A DNA stretch of 64,000 nucleotides from CBDFNN01 sp965250215 (GTDB taxonomy: Bacteria; Bacteroidota; Rhodothermia; Rhodothermales; DATKEJ01), in the NCBI GenBank assembly GCA_965250215.1, contig CBDFNN010000004.1:2852001-2916000 (forward strand). Reading direction: 5' to 3'. This document shows, piece after piece, positions 33,072 through 42,900 of this stretch. The notes beneath the pieces were generated by a model. It searched no databases, was not told the DNA's origin, and saw only the letters and a program-made list of their open reading frames with translations. Within the stretch, counting starts at the first letter, position 1. Each line of letters begins with the position of its first letter. The position numbers and the translations under genes were made by a program.

Positions 33072-35164
33072 GTCCTACGATTGTCGTTGATCACGGCGTT
33101 GTCTTTCAATTCTGACAACCATTTAGATGTCACAGCTTGCTGCTTTTTCTGCAACAACTGTTTCTTCAATTCGCTTCTCTTAGCATCCGTCAGGCTTTCA
33201 ATGGAAGGCTCATATCGACGCTGGACTTGAAGAACAACAACCGAGTTTTCACCTTCGACGACACCCGACAATCCATTTTCTGGGAGACCAAGTGCTGCAC
33301 CTACGATCTTAGGCTCACGACCAAGATTCGGAATCAAAGTATTGTCATAGCTTACTTGACTTGCTGTTCTCTTGATACCGCTAACAGCCAAAGCGATTGC
33401 ATCAAGATCTGAACCGGAAGAAATAGCATCTTTCAATTTCTTTGCTTGTATCCCTTTTTTCAGCGAAAGAGCTACTCGAGGTCTCAATTCTTCTTGAACC
33501 TCTTCGAAAGGTCTGTATCCTTCCTCTGTAATCGAATTGACATAAGCGACTACATAGTTGTCATTTAGCTCAATGACGTCACTAACATCGCCAGAATTCG
33601 ACTTCTCAAGGAAGTCCAATAAGGTCCGGCTATTGCCGATACCTGGAATGAATTGCATATCAGGTTGAATCGCGACATTCGTAGAGCTGATGTCAGCGTT
33701 CTTCTCGATTTCAGCTGTCCAGCCGTTTTCTTCAGTAAAGTAACGGAAATCGTCAGCTTTTGTCTCCTGCTCTCGGATTGTTGCTGGTCCTGCCTCAATA
33801 TTGTAGGCGATATCTGCGATCTTTGCTTCTCTGTCCGATCGATCGAGGATCTCAATTATATGATATCCAAATTGAGTCTTAATCGGTCCAAGAAGCTGTC
33901 CTTTCCTCGCGGCAAAGGCGGCGTCTTCAAAAGGCTTAACCATTCTGCCTTTTCCGAACCAACCTAAACTACCCTGATTCCTCTGGGAGGCACGGTCGGT
34001 CGAGTGCTGGTCGCCAAGCTTAACAAAGTCTTCTCCCGCTCTTATCTGAGCCAAAACTTCTCTTGCAAGCTGTCTTTTCTCATCTTGCTCAGCCTGTGGT
34101 GCGTCCTCTGTAACCCCAAATAGAATATGTCTAGCATTAATAGCGGGCTCTTCAGATGCCTGAGTATCAAGAATCTTCACCAAATGGTATTGATTTGTCG
34201 AAAGAATTGGACCAATGACCTTTCCGGGAGTCAAATCTTCGAAAATGGCAGAAGCAAGATCCGCATCTAGATCACCCGGTTGGAGATAGGCGCTTGTGAA
34301 TGGTCTAACTGAACCAGAACCAGAAACGAATGATGAATCGTCTTGGGTGTTAGCCAGCAAATCTCTTTGTTGCTCCAAATCCCCGATGATTCTCGTCGTA
34401 TCAGCTGCGGTAGGCTCTTTAGAAAAAAGCGTATAGGCTACGTCGTATGATCTTTCTCGCTTAAAATCCTCCTTGTTCTCCGCATAAAAGGTCCGAATAG
34501 CCCTTGTGTCGACATTGACGAGACTGTCAGGGATATCAGCATATCGAAGAGCTACGTATTGGGCATCAGCCTTGAGGTTTGTAAGCATGTGCTGCTCCTC
34601 AATCTCCGCATCTGATACTCGAACTGTTGCCTGTAAAAGCTTGTCTAGCTTCTCATTAAGTCTTTTTGATCTAAGGTAATCCTCAAGGCCTAACCATTGA
34701 TCTCGCAAATCTACGTTTTCGACATAGCTCATTAAAAGCTGTCGATTAACACCCCCTTGACCATCTGAAAACTGCTGAGCCACGAATGGATCAGGATTAT
34801 CTCCCATCACCAAGTCCACAAGCTCCGCATCTGAGATATTGATGCCCATCTCCTTCATGGCTTCCTCTCGAAGCACGTCCTCGACCATTCGATCGTAGAC
34901 TTGATCTCTGAAAAGGTCAATCATCTGAGGCGGAACAGACTCCCCCGTTTGCTGCTGATAGGCACGCATTTGTCCATCCAAAGCTTGAGAGAAATCTTGA
35001 TATTTGATTTCTTGACCATTTACCTCAGCAATATTGATCGTGCTTTGCTGAGCTTTGGTATCGAAATATCCACTGTCTTGGATAACCCAAATAATTCCAA
35101 AGGCAAATACCAAGAGGTAGAGCACATAACTTGTGCTTTCCCTCATCTTATTCATTACACCCAT
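33059..35164 (-). CDS. membrane-anchored periplasmic peptidylprolyl isomerase (PpiD/SurA-like)
   Basis: 701-residue folding factor for exported proteins. One N-terminal membrane helix (about 12-30, YVLYLLVFAFGIIWVI) anchors it, as in PpiD. A SurA-N-like chaperone domain (about 40-190: IAEVNGQEIKYQDFSQALD, VYDRMVEDVLREEAM) comes next. A parvulin rotamase domain lies near 335-445 (NARHILFGVTEDAPQ, GSLGWFGKGRMVKPFEDAAF, TQFGYHIIEILD). A second, more diverged repeat follows to the C-terminus. It lies upstream of neither rplU nor rpmA in transcription; those minus-strand genes precede it, so a distant cotranscript is possible (124-base gap). Confidence 0.9.
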   Translation of the reverse strand: MGVMNKMRESTSYVLYLLVFAFGIIWVIQDSGYFDTKAQQSTINIAEVNGQEIKYQDFSQALDGQMRAYQQQTGESVPPQMIDLFRDQVYDRMVEDVLREEAMKEMGINISDAELVDLVMGDNPDPFVAQQFSDGQGGVNRQLLMSYVENVDLRDQWLGLEDYLRSKRLNEKLDKLLQATVRVSDAEIEEQHMLTNLKADAQYVALRYADIPDSLVNVDTRAIRTFYAENKEDFKRERSYDVAYTLFSKEPTAADTTRIIGDLEQQRDLLANTQDDSSFVSGSGSVRPFTSAYLQPGDLDADLASAIFEDLTPGKVIGPILSTNQYHLVKILDTQASEEPAINARHILFGVTEDAPQAEQDEKRQLAREVLAQIRAGEDFVKLGDQHSTDRASQRNQGSLGWFGKGRMVKPFEDAAFAARKGQLLGPIKTQFGYHIIEILDRSDREAKIADIAYNIEAGPATIREQETKADDFRYFTEENGWTAEIEKNADISSTNVAIQPDMQFIPGIGNSRTLLDFLEKSNSGDVSDVIELNDNYVVAYVNSITEEGYRPFEEVQEELRPRVALSLKKGIQAKKLKDAISSGSDLDAIALAVSGIKRTASQVSYDNTLIPNLGREPKIVGAALGLPENGLSGVVEGENSVVVLQVQRRYEPSIESLTDAKRSELKKQLLQKKQQAVTSKWLSELKDNAVINDNRRTFIQ

Positions 35165-35288
35165 TTTGTCTGCTAATCTAGATAGGTCCGCTCAATGCGA
35201 ACGCAGGTTAATCTCCTAACTCAGATTGAGTTCGTTTTCGTATACCTTCACCATTTCCTCAGAAATGGGTCAGATAAAACCGAAACGA

Positions 35289-35546
35289 CTATTCTGCTGT
35301 GTCTACGTGAACGAACTTTCGGTTCAATCTTCCTCTCGAAAATCGAACAGTGCCTTCTACTTTTGAAAACAGAGTATCGTCGCCTCCTCTCATCACATTA
35401 GTTCCGGGATGAAACTTGGTACCTCTCTGACGAACAATGATACTTCCTGATTTGACAGCCTCTCCACCGAAGGCCTTAACGCCCAACATTTTTGGATTGG
35501 AGTCCCGTCCGTTTCTTGATGATCCTACACCTTTCTTATGTGCCAT
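35289..35546 (-). CDS. rpmA: 50S ribosomal protein L27
   Basis: 85 residues. The N-terminus is MAHKKGVGSSRNGRDSNP, so the Ala-His-Lys-Lys start that reaches the peptidyl-transferase centre is exposed without the Firmicutes-type leader peptide. KMLGVKAFGGEAVKSGSIIVRQRGTKFHPG (given here in one family block, positions 20-49) is the conserved core. It follows rplU after 37 bases, the standard rplU-rpmA order. Confidence 0.97.
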   Translation of the reverse strand: MAHKKGVGSSRNGRDSNPKMLGVKAFGGEAVKSGSIIVRQRGTKFHPGTNVMRGGDDTLFSKVEGTVRFSRGRLNRKFVHVDTAE

Positions 35547-35583
35547 TTTTCTCTACTCTTAAAATCGATTAATATATTCTGAA

Positions 35584-35895
35584 TTATGAATTCAAGCTCT
35601 TGATCTGAACTCGAGTGTATTGTTGTCGATGACCATTCAAGGTTCGGAAACCCTTTCTTCGCTTCTTTCTAAGGACTAGAACCTTATCTGCTTTGACATG
35701 AGCGAGAACTTCCGCGGTGACTGACGCACCTTCGACGAGCGGCGTTCCGATTGAAACATCGGCTCCTGACCCAGAAAGGAGTACTTTGTCAAATGTGACT
35801 TCCTCACCTTCGTTGGCGCTCATTTTTGGGATGTAAAGCTTGTCGTCTTTACTTACTCGATATTGCTTTCCAGCTACTTCTACAACGGCGTACAT
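35584..35895 (-). CDS. rplU: 50S ribosomal protein L21
   Basis: 103 residues from the ATG at 35895, which begins MYAVVEVAGKQYRVSKDD as in most L21 proteins. An upstream in-frame ATG (35928) would add 11 residues, MHSLRRKKRGY. An AGAGAGG Shine-Dalgarno-like stretch just before 35895 and family length favour the shorter form. The C-terminal KKRRKGFRTLNGHRQQYTRV binds 23S rRNA. First gene of the rplU-rpmA pair; the spacer to the divergent FAH gene (36017) must hold both promoters. Confidence 0.95.
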   Translation of the reverse strand: MYAVVEVAGKQYRVSKDDKLYIPKMSANEGEEVTFDKVLLSGSGADVSIGTPLVEGASVTAEVLAHVKADKVLVLRKKRRKGFRTLNGHRQQYTRVQIKSLNS

Positions 35896-36016
35896 ATAAC
35901 CTCTCTTTTTCCTGCGCAGAGAGTGCATTTTGCACGACCTCTACGCGGAGATTTACAATTATTAATTAGCCTGAAAATATACGTACATTAGGTCGATTTA
36001 ACAACCAATCCAGTAC

Positions 36017-36673
36017 ATGATAGAGCTCATCAATCCAACAACTAACGAGACCTTCAAACCCGGTAAAATTATCTGTATTGGCCGTAATTATGCCAAGCAC
36101 ATAGAGGAGTTGAATAATGAGCGCCCCAGTTCACCCGTCGTATTCCTTAAACCAAGCAGTTCATTGATCTCTAGTGGTGCTAGCACGGTTATTCCGAATC
36201 AGTCTAAAGATGTTCATCATGAAGTTGAACTTGTCTGCCTGATCGGCAAAACGGGCCGAAATATTTCTCGTGAAGAAGCTTTAGATCACATCGATGGCTA
36301 CGCGGTTGGTCTCGACTTTACAGCAAGAGATCTGCAATCGATTGCCAAAGAAAAGGGTCTGCCGTGGTCGATCGCGAAGGGTTTTGACACCTTTGCACCG
36401 CTTGGTTCTTTCGTGGCTTCAAAATCGATCTCTTCAGTTCAAGATTTGTCGATTCAACTTCACAAAAATGATGAACTTGTTCAGGATGGGCACACAGGAT
36501 CAATGCTTTGGCCCGTGGCTGAACTGGTTGAGTCGGTAAGTAGTGTTTTTACTCTTGAATCAGGTGATCTTCTATTTACAGGTACCCCGGCTGGAGTAGG
36601 ACCTGTTGTCTCAGGTGACAAACTTGTGGCGAGAATTCCAGGTCTTCCTGAACTACATATATCTATTGCCTAG
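36017..36673 (+). CDS. fumarylacetoacetate hydrolase-family protein
   Basis: 218-residue single-domain FAH enzyme. Conserved blocks are GKIICIGRNYAKHIEELN, PVVFLKPSSSLI, DVHHEVELVCLIGKTGRN (metal-binding E-x-E), GYAVGLDFTARDLQ, LPWSIAKGFDTFAPLG, and LLFTGTPAGVGPVVSGD. Members act as acylpyruvases, oxaloacetate decarboxylases or ring-cleavage hydrolases. The length and motifs fit the FAHD1-like acylpyruvase/oxaloacetate tautomerase group, which I cannot separate further. It is divergent from rplU. Confidence 0.88.
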   Translation: MIELINPTTNETFKPGKIICIGRNYAKHIEELNNERPSSPVVFLKPSSSLISSGASTVIPNQSKDVHHEVELVCLIGKTGRNISREEALDHIDGYAVGLDFTARDLQSIAKEKGLPWSIAKGFDTFAPLGSFVASKSISSVQDLSIQLHKNDELVQDGHTGSMLWPVAELVESVSSVFTLESGDLLFTGTPAGVGPVVSGDKLVARIPGLPELHISIA

Positions 36674-36729
36674 GTCCAGATTCGGAGTCTTTTCGCGCTT
36701 AGAATCAGAAATTTCTATCCCTTATCAAA

Positions 36730-36966
36730 ATGAATCAATACTCGCTCCTAGCCAAGCTATTCCCAAAACTTAAATCAGGTGGAAAGGTCTTGCTCGAAGT
36801 GGCTTTGCTTCTTGTAGGTCTAATATTAGTCCTGAAAAACCACAGACAGGGAGGAAACATGGGTGGCTTACTCCTGCCTCTTGCTGTTGCCGGACTTGGA
36901 GCTTGGTTACTCGGAAAACGATTGATGGAGGAAAAAAGACGTAAAAGCAAGAAGAACAAAAGTTAA
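36730..36966 (+). CDS. small hypothetical membrane protein
   Basis: 78 residues, not recognised. A helix near residues 20-37 (VLLEVALLLVGLILVL) and another near 46-62 (MGGLLLPLAVAGLGAWLLG) are hydrophobic; the C-terminus is strongly basic (MEEKRRKSKKNKS) and would stay in the cytoplasm. The hydrophobic pattern and basic tail support a real gene; an antisense frame of similar length is taken as its shadow. It follows the FAH gene by 56 bases and may be co-transcribed. Confidence 0.6.
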   Translation: MNQYSLLAKLFPKLKSGGKVLLEVALLLVGLILVLKNHRQGGNMGGLLLPLAVAGLGAWLLGKRLMEEKRRKSKKNKS

Positions 36967-36998
36967 AATTGCCTCCAACATTTACTTCGAATTCTAGA

Positions 36999-38156
36999 TT
37001 AGTAAACTCTTCCTAGATAACCGACAACCGCCCTCTTCAATCCTTGCGGATCAATTTCTCCAAGTTGTCTAAAGATGATCTCTCCACCAGGCGCCACAAG
37101 GGCTGTGTATGGAAGTGGACCTGGCCAATCCGCATCAGCTGCTTCTACAAGGTCATAGTGATTGGTGCCCTCATAGAGATAATTACTCATCGATGCCGCT
37201 CGCTTATTCAAAAAAGCGTGCACAAAGTCCTTTCTCTCTGGCGCATCACTTGAAACTGTAACCATTTCAAACTCGCGTCCCCGATACATTCTATTGATGT
37301 CCACGAGAGCTGGAAATTCTGTGACACATGGACCACACCAAGTTGCCCAGAAGTTTACCAGACGGAGATTGGGGGTATCATTTGACATAATTTTCTTCAT
37401 ACCCTCTAGGCTCAGCATTTCTAGCTCGGCTTTCTCAGTGTCCCATCTAGCTCTGTATTCCTTGGCTTGATCGCGCTTGTCGGCCCACTTAATCGTGCAT
37501 CCAAAAATCTTCGTTGTTTCTACCTCAATTTCCTCATTGAGGAAAATCGCATCGATCGCCAAACGAGTATTTTGCTCCACTACTCCTTCTGGCTTTTCCG
37601 AGTCATCAATACGTCCTTGAAAACGAAGGACCCGAGTTTGGTCGAATACAAAAACGTGGGGAGTGGCTAAGGGACCGTAGGCTCGAACAATATCTTGGCT
37701 TTCGCCATCGTACAAATAGTCGAATGGGAATCCCCTTTCGTTGGCCCGAATTATCATTTCCTCAAGACTGTCATTGAGATCTGTGTATCCAAGTTCATCA
37801 AGACGGACCGCGATTGGATCATTTGGCGATATAGCTACCAGTGCGAAACTCCGATTAGCGTAGTCATTCGCCAAATCGATTAGCCTCTGTTCGTAGGCCT
37901 GAGCTGTCGGACAGTGATTACAGGTAAAAACGATAGCGAGAACCTCGTACTCATCGTAGTCTTGGAGGTTATGATTCCGTCCATCGGTTCCAGGCAAATC
38001 GAAAAAAGGTGCTTTCGCTCCAATCTCAAGCGGTTTAACATCATCTCCGAAGCACAGACCGTTTGACGCAATGAAAATCCCAAGTGCAAGAATATGCGGA
38101 ATCATAAAAGAAATATTACGCGATTTTTCGTTGATATAACTTAAAAATGACTTCAT
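36999..38156 (-). CDS. exported protein with two thioredoxin-like domains
   Basis: 385 residues with a signal peptide (hydrophobic about 17-36). Domain 1 (about 45-200) is AhpC/TSA-like with FTCNHCPTAQAYEQR, a C-x-x-C at 79-82, in a form seen in thioredoxin-family proteins of Bacteroidota. Domain 2 (about 245-385) is TlpA/ResA-like with the classic WCGPC site (NFWATWCGPCVTEFP, about residue 275). A charged helical linker joins them. It probably acts as a periplasmic thiol-disulfide reductase, possibly passing electrons between its domains. No cytochrome biogenesis genes are adjacent to say which pathway it serves. Confidence 0.85.
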   Translation of the reverse strand: MKSFLSYINEKSRNISFMIPHILALGIFIASNGLCFGDDVKPLEIGAKAPFFDLPGTDGRNHNLQDYDEYEVLAIVFTCNHCPTAQAYEQRLIDLANDYANRSFALVAISPNDPIAVRLDELGYTDLNDSLEEMIIRANERGFPFDYLYDGESQDIVRAYGPLATPHVFVFDQTRVLRFQGRIDDSEKPEGVVEQNTRLAIDAIFLNEEIEVETTKIFGCTIKWADKRDQAKEYRARWDTEKAELEMLSLEGMKKIMSNDTPNLRLVNFWATWCGPCVTEFPALVDINRMYRGREFEMVTVSSDAPERKDFVHAFLNKRAASMSNYLYEGTNHYDLVEAADADWPGPLPYTALVAPGGEIIFRQLGEIDPQGLKRAVVGYLGRVY

Positions 38157-38333
38157 CTCTGACTTTAATATCCAAATTAAGCCGACTTCGGCTTGATTGT
38201 TGATTCAACAAATATATGTAATAGCTTAATGCATTGGTGTATTATCAATGCCTAACTTGCAGAATGCAATGGGACAAAAATTGACCGCTGTTTGAAGATT
38301 GGAGGATTGACGCAACTAAGTCCTCGACGAAAT

Positions 38334-38399
38334 CCGTCGCTTGCGACGGTGTCTGGCAGGAGGCCTGCTTTGTAAGGATGAGCGGGTCTCCTTTTATTT
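38334..38399 (+). ncRNA. candidate small RNA 3' end: two hairpins and an orphan terminator
   Basis: The 335-base spacer 38157-38491 holds no gene. In it, CCGTCGC/GCGACGG (38334-38349) forms a perfect 7-bp hairpin with a 2-base loop. Ten bases later GGAGGCCTGC (38359-38368) pairs with GCGGGTCTCC (38382-38391), 10 bp including two G-T pairs, followed by TTTTATTT. This is an intrinsic terminator on the plus strand, yet no plus-strand gene precedes it (both neighbours are on minus). A small RNA starting between about 38180 and 38310 would explain it. No known RNA family is recognised. Confidence 0.4.
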
Positions 38400-38491
38400 C
38401 TAGACCGGAGTAATGCCTGAAGCTCGGTGTGAAGTCGTGTTCGAGGTCACTCGATGCACGTCTCTTTCACAGCCATATTATTCGCAGCTAG

Positions 38492-39955
38492 CTAGACTCT
38501 TACTAAGTCCTTTTCTTTGTTCACTAGGGGCAACGACGTTCGACCCATGAGGAAGGCATCAACTTTGCTCGCAACATCTCGCCCTTCTCGAATTGCCCAT
38601 ACAACCAAGGATTGTCCTCGACGCATATCACCAGCGGCAAAGATTTTTTCATCGCTCGTATGGTAACTAGAAGCTTTTGCATTTATTCCTGTTGACAGTT
38701 CTACGTCAAGATTATCAAGAATGTCTTTATTGGGTCCGGTGTATCCAATAGCAAGGAGAACCAACTCGCAGGGCCATACTTGAGTCGAATTTTCGATTTC
38801 AAGAAATCCTCCGCTTTCCTGTCTTTCGACATTGACGGTTTCTAGGCCTGCGAGTCTTCCGTTCCTACCTAGAAATCTTTTAGTCATGATACTCCAACGC
38901 CGCTCGGCTCCCTCCTGATGGGATGAGGTCTCTTTAAAGAGCATGGGATAGAATGGCCAGGGCTGACTCTCAGGTCTCTCTTTGGGTGGCTCAGATGCTA
39001 TCTCAAACTGTACGATGCTCTTTGCCGCCTGCCTGTTAGACGTACCAATGCAATCACTGCCCGTATCTCCACCCCCAATGACAATCACACTTTTGGCCTT
39101 GGCTGAATGGGTACCTTGGATATTATCGATCTCACCGGAGACAAGCTGATTTTGCTTTGATAGGAAGTCCCAGGCAAAATGAACTCCGCTTAATTCTCGA
39201 CCTGCTATCGGAAGATCTCTTGGATCTGTGGCTCCACAACACATAACAACGGCATCATAACTGTTAGTCAAGTCTTCCTTAGATAAATCAACTCCAACCT
39301 CCACACCGGTCTTGAACTCAATTCCTTCTTGCTCTAAAAGATTAACTCTTCTGTCCACGATCCACTTTTCAAGCTTAAAGTCTGGAATGCCATAACGTAA
39401 AAGTCCCCCTAGCTGTGAATGACGCTCAAAAACGACGACCGAATGTCCTGCGCTATTTAGCTGATCCGCTGCTGCTAGCCCTGCTGGCCCCGAGCCGATA
39501 ATCGCTACATTCTTTCCCGTTAATGGGGCTTTGTCCCTAGCCCTTTCATAACCATTCTCGAAGGCCTTCTCGACGATCGAACGCTCGATGTATTCAATTG
39601 TAACGGCCTTGTCTATCAGACCTAGGACACATGCCGATTCGCATGGGGCGGGACATATGCGACCCGTGAACTCCGGAAAGTTGTTAGTAGCTCTAAGTCT
39701 TTGATACGCCTTTTCCCATTCTCCTTTGCGAGTCAGCTCGTTCCAATCCGGGATACTATTTCCGAGGGGGCAGGCGGATTGACAATATGGAATACCACAA
39801 TCCATGCACCTAGACGATTGCTCGTTCAAGCTCGTCGCATTAAATGGTTTTTGAACTTCGCGAAAATCCTTTACACGTTCGCTAGTTGGTCTTAATGCTA
39901 GGTCAGATCTCGAAAAATGAAGAAAACCTCTATGTTTTGGAATTTGTTCAGGCAT
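38492..39955 (-). CDS. gltD: glutamate synthase small subunit
   Basis: 487 residues from ATG 39955. It passes electrons from NAD(P)H through FAD and iron-sulfur clusters to GltB. The N-terminal domain has CMDCGIPYCQSACPLGN and CPAPCESACVLGL (4Fe-4S Cys). GKNVAIIGSGPAGLAAADQLN is the FAD dinucleotide fold, GLLRYGIPDFKLEKW is conserved, and VIVIGGGDTGSDCIG binds NAD(P)H. LLAIGYTGP and KIFAAGDMRRGQSLVVWAI close the FAD site. Start 39955 overlaps the gltB stop by 8 bases (ATG-CC-TGA), a coupling signal; an upstream in-frame ATG at 39979 is less likely. Confidence 0.95.
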   Translation of the reverse strand: MPEQIPKHRGFLHFSRSDLALRPTSERVKDFREVQKPFNATSLNEQSSRCMDCGIPYCQSACPLGNSIPDWNELTRKGEWEKAYQRLRATNNFPEFTGRICPAPCESACVLGLIDKAVTIEYIERSIVEKAFENGYERARDKAPLTGKNVAIIGSGPAGLAAADQLNSAGHSVVVFERHSQLGGLLRYGIPDFKLEKWIVDRRVNLLEQEGIEFKTGVEVGVDLSKEDLTNSYDAVVMCCGATDPRDLPIAGRELSGVHFAWDFLSKQNQLVSGEIDNIQGTHSAKAKSVIVIGGGDTGSDCIGTSNRQAAKSIVQFEIASEPPKERPESQPWPFYPMLFKETSSHQEGAERRWSIMTKRFLGRNGRLAGLETVNVERQESGGFLEIENSTQVWPCELVLLAIGYTGPNKDILDNLDVELSTGINAKASSYHTSDEKIFAAGDMRRGQSLVVWAIREGRDVASKVDAFLMGRTSLPLVNKEKDLVRV

Positions 39956-42900
39956 AACCAAGCAATTTTTTGCTTTCACGCATAGTGGATTTCACGACCT
40001 GCATTTCGCTGTCCTTCCGGAGGAGGGCCTTTTCATATTCGATTGGAACGACCCGGACAAAATGACTCTTGCTAATTTCCCAATCACTAAGAATTTCTTT
40101 CGCCTTCTCGCTTGCAGTTTCTTGGACGTGCAACTCTAAGAATCGATGTAGCTCCTCATGAAAGACATGAGACCGGTCTAACCGAATCATCTCAAGATTA
40201 CATTTTGATTGAAAGCTTCCATCTTTGTCGAAAACGAAGGCGTAACCACCGCTCATGCCGGCTCCAAAGTTCTTTCCAGTCGATCCTAGGATAACAACAC
40301 GACCGCCTGTCATATATTCACAGCCATGATCGCCAATGCCTTCAACGACAACCTTCACCCCACTATTGCGAACGCAAAATCGTTCACCCGCTCGTCCTGA
40401 TATAAAAGCCGAACCTGAAGTGGCACCATAAAAAGCCACATTACCAATGATGGTGTTGTTGGCAGCAACAAATGCTGCACTTCTTTTAGGCTTGACTACA
40501 ACTACCCCTCCAGACATTCCTTTGCCGAGGTAGTCGTTAGCTTCACCCTCGATTTCTAGTCGTAGACCCTTCGCCAGAAAGGCAGCCGCACTCTGACCAG
40601 CTGATCCTCTTGCGAATATCCTGAATTCGGAGTTGTCAAAAAGGCGAATTTGACCTGAGGAGGGTCGCCGACTTTCCTCAGTCTCGCGCTTCTTTCTTGA
40701 TAAGCGCTCAGCAGATCTCAGAGATTCTACGTGGGCACTTAATCCGGTCCCAAGACTTCGGTCTTCATTGCCAATATCAATTTCGACCGATTCGACTTTG
40801 CCAAATTTCTCAATAAGCAATTGATCCTTAGAACCAGCAATTGGATCTAGTTCTAGATCGACATCGAAAGAACGCACACCCAAACTTGGTTTTGCTTTGA
40901 AGAGCAATGAAGAGAGGTTTAGCGTTCCTGCTTTTCTATGAGCTATGTCTTTGACTTGCTCCAACATTTCCACGCGGCCTACCATCTCATCTAATGTTCT
41001 AAACCCTAGCTCAGCCATTATTCGGCGCAGCTCTTCCGCTACAAAATGAAAGAAGTTGATGACATGCTCTGGCTTTCCTTTGAAATTCTTCCGCAAATTC
41101 TCGTCTTGAGTAGCAATACCTACGGGACAAGTATTTAGATGACATTTGCGCATCATAACACAGCCCATGGACACCAATGGTGCCGTCGCAAAACCATATT
41201 CATCTGCGCCAAGCAAGGCAGCGATTGCGACGTCTCTACCGGTTTTTAGCTGACCATCGCACTCGATCTTAATTCTTTTTCGTAGACCGTTGAGCAACAA
41301 AGTTTGATTGGTTTCGGCTAGACCCAACTCCCAGGGAAGTCCCGAATGCATGATGGATGTCTTCGGAGAGGCTCCAGTACCTCCGTCATAACCGCTGATC
41401 AGTACTACGTCAGCGAGACCCTTTGCAACACCAGCTGCAATGGTCCCTACACCAGCCTCCGAAACAAGTTTTACTGAAATTCGAGCGCTGGGATTACAGC
41501 TCTTTAAGTCAAATATCAATTGCGCCAAATCCTCGATCGAATAAATGTCATGATGAGGAGGCGGAGAAATCAGGCCAACAAAGGGTGTTGAATTTCTTGT
41601 TTTTGCGATCCAAGGAAAAACCTTTTCTCCGGGTAGATGACCTCCCTCGCCCGGCTTCGCACCTTGAGCCATTTTTATCTGGATCTCATCAGCGCTGGCC
41701 AAATAGGAAATCGTCACTCCGAATCGACCCGAGGCTACCTGTTTGATCCTGCTCCTCGCCGAACTATCTCGGCTATATCTGTCCTCCTCTTCTCCTCCTT
41801 CTCCGGTATTGCTTTTGCCTTCAATTTCATTCATCGCGATGGCTAGAGTGCGATGAGCTTCGCTACTAATCGAGCCGTAAGACATGGCTCCAGTTTTAAA
41901 TCGCTTGACGATCTCCGTCCATGGCTCAACCTCATCTAGATCAATGGATGCGTTCGTCGATTTGAAATCGAGAAGTCCTCTCAGTGTTTTGGCACTCCTG
42001 GAGGAATCGTTGACCATTTTGGAGTAGGCCTGATAGGTTTCGAAATTTCCTGTCTGGCTTGCCTGCTGCAGATTGGCCACGACAGAAGGAGTGTAATGAT
42101 GCGACTCTCCAGATCGCCTCCACGAATAGATCCCTCCCACCGGGAGAGACGATCCGGAAATCGAGGAATAGGCCACCTCATGATTCATCTCTATCTCATC
42201 TGAAATGGTGGCAAGGCCAATTCCACCCAGCCTATTTGTTGTTCCAGTGAAATATCTAGAAACAAGTTCATCAGAGAGACCAATAGCCTCGAATATTTGA
42301 GCTCCCCGATAGCTCTGAAGTGTTGAGATACCCATCTTAGACATCACTTTAGTAATGCCCTTGTTGGCAGCATCCAGATAATTTCCTATTCGCTTTTCAA
42401 AAGGAGTTTCGATATCTAAATCGCGCAATCCGTCAAGTGCCAGATATGGATTAACCGCACTTGCTCCATAGCCAATTAGACAACAGAAATGATGCACTTC
42501 GCGTGGCTCTCCGCTTTCAACAACAATGCCACAGGATGCCCTCATCCCTGAACGAATGAGGTAATGATGGACGGCAGAACTAGCCAGAAGTGACGGCACG
42601 GCCTGGAAGTTATTATTGACCCCTCGGTCACTTAGAATCAGGATTGAGATTCCTTCGAAGAGTGCTTCATCAACTTGTTTAAAAATCGACTTCAAAGCTC
42701 CTTCTAATCCCTTTAGACCGCTACCTCCATCGTAGAGCAAAGAAATTATTATTGATCGGGTTGGGCCTTCATTGAGATTTCCGATTCGGGCTAGATCTTG
42801 ATTGGAGATTACCGGACGATCCAAGCGAAGCCTTCTGCAATGGTGCGACCCATCTGATGTCAGATGGGAATCACTTCCAACATAAGTGACCATGGCGGTC

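Noticed and set aside
38157..38491. decayed coding frame on the minus strand around 38250-38400
   Set aside because: A readable stretch exists but has no start, no family resemblance and is broken by the two hairpins; the RNA reading is better supported.
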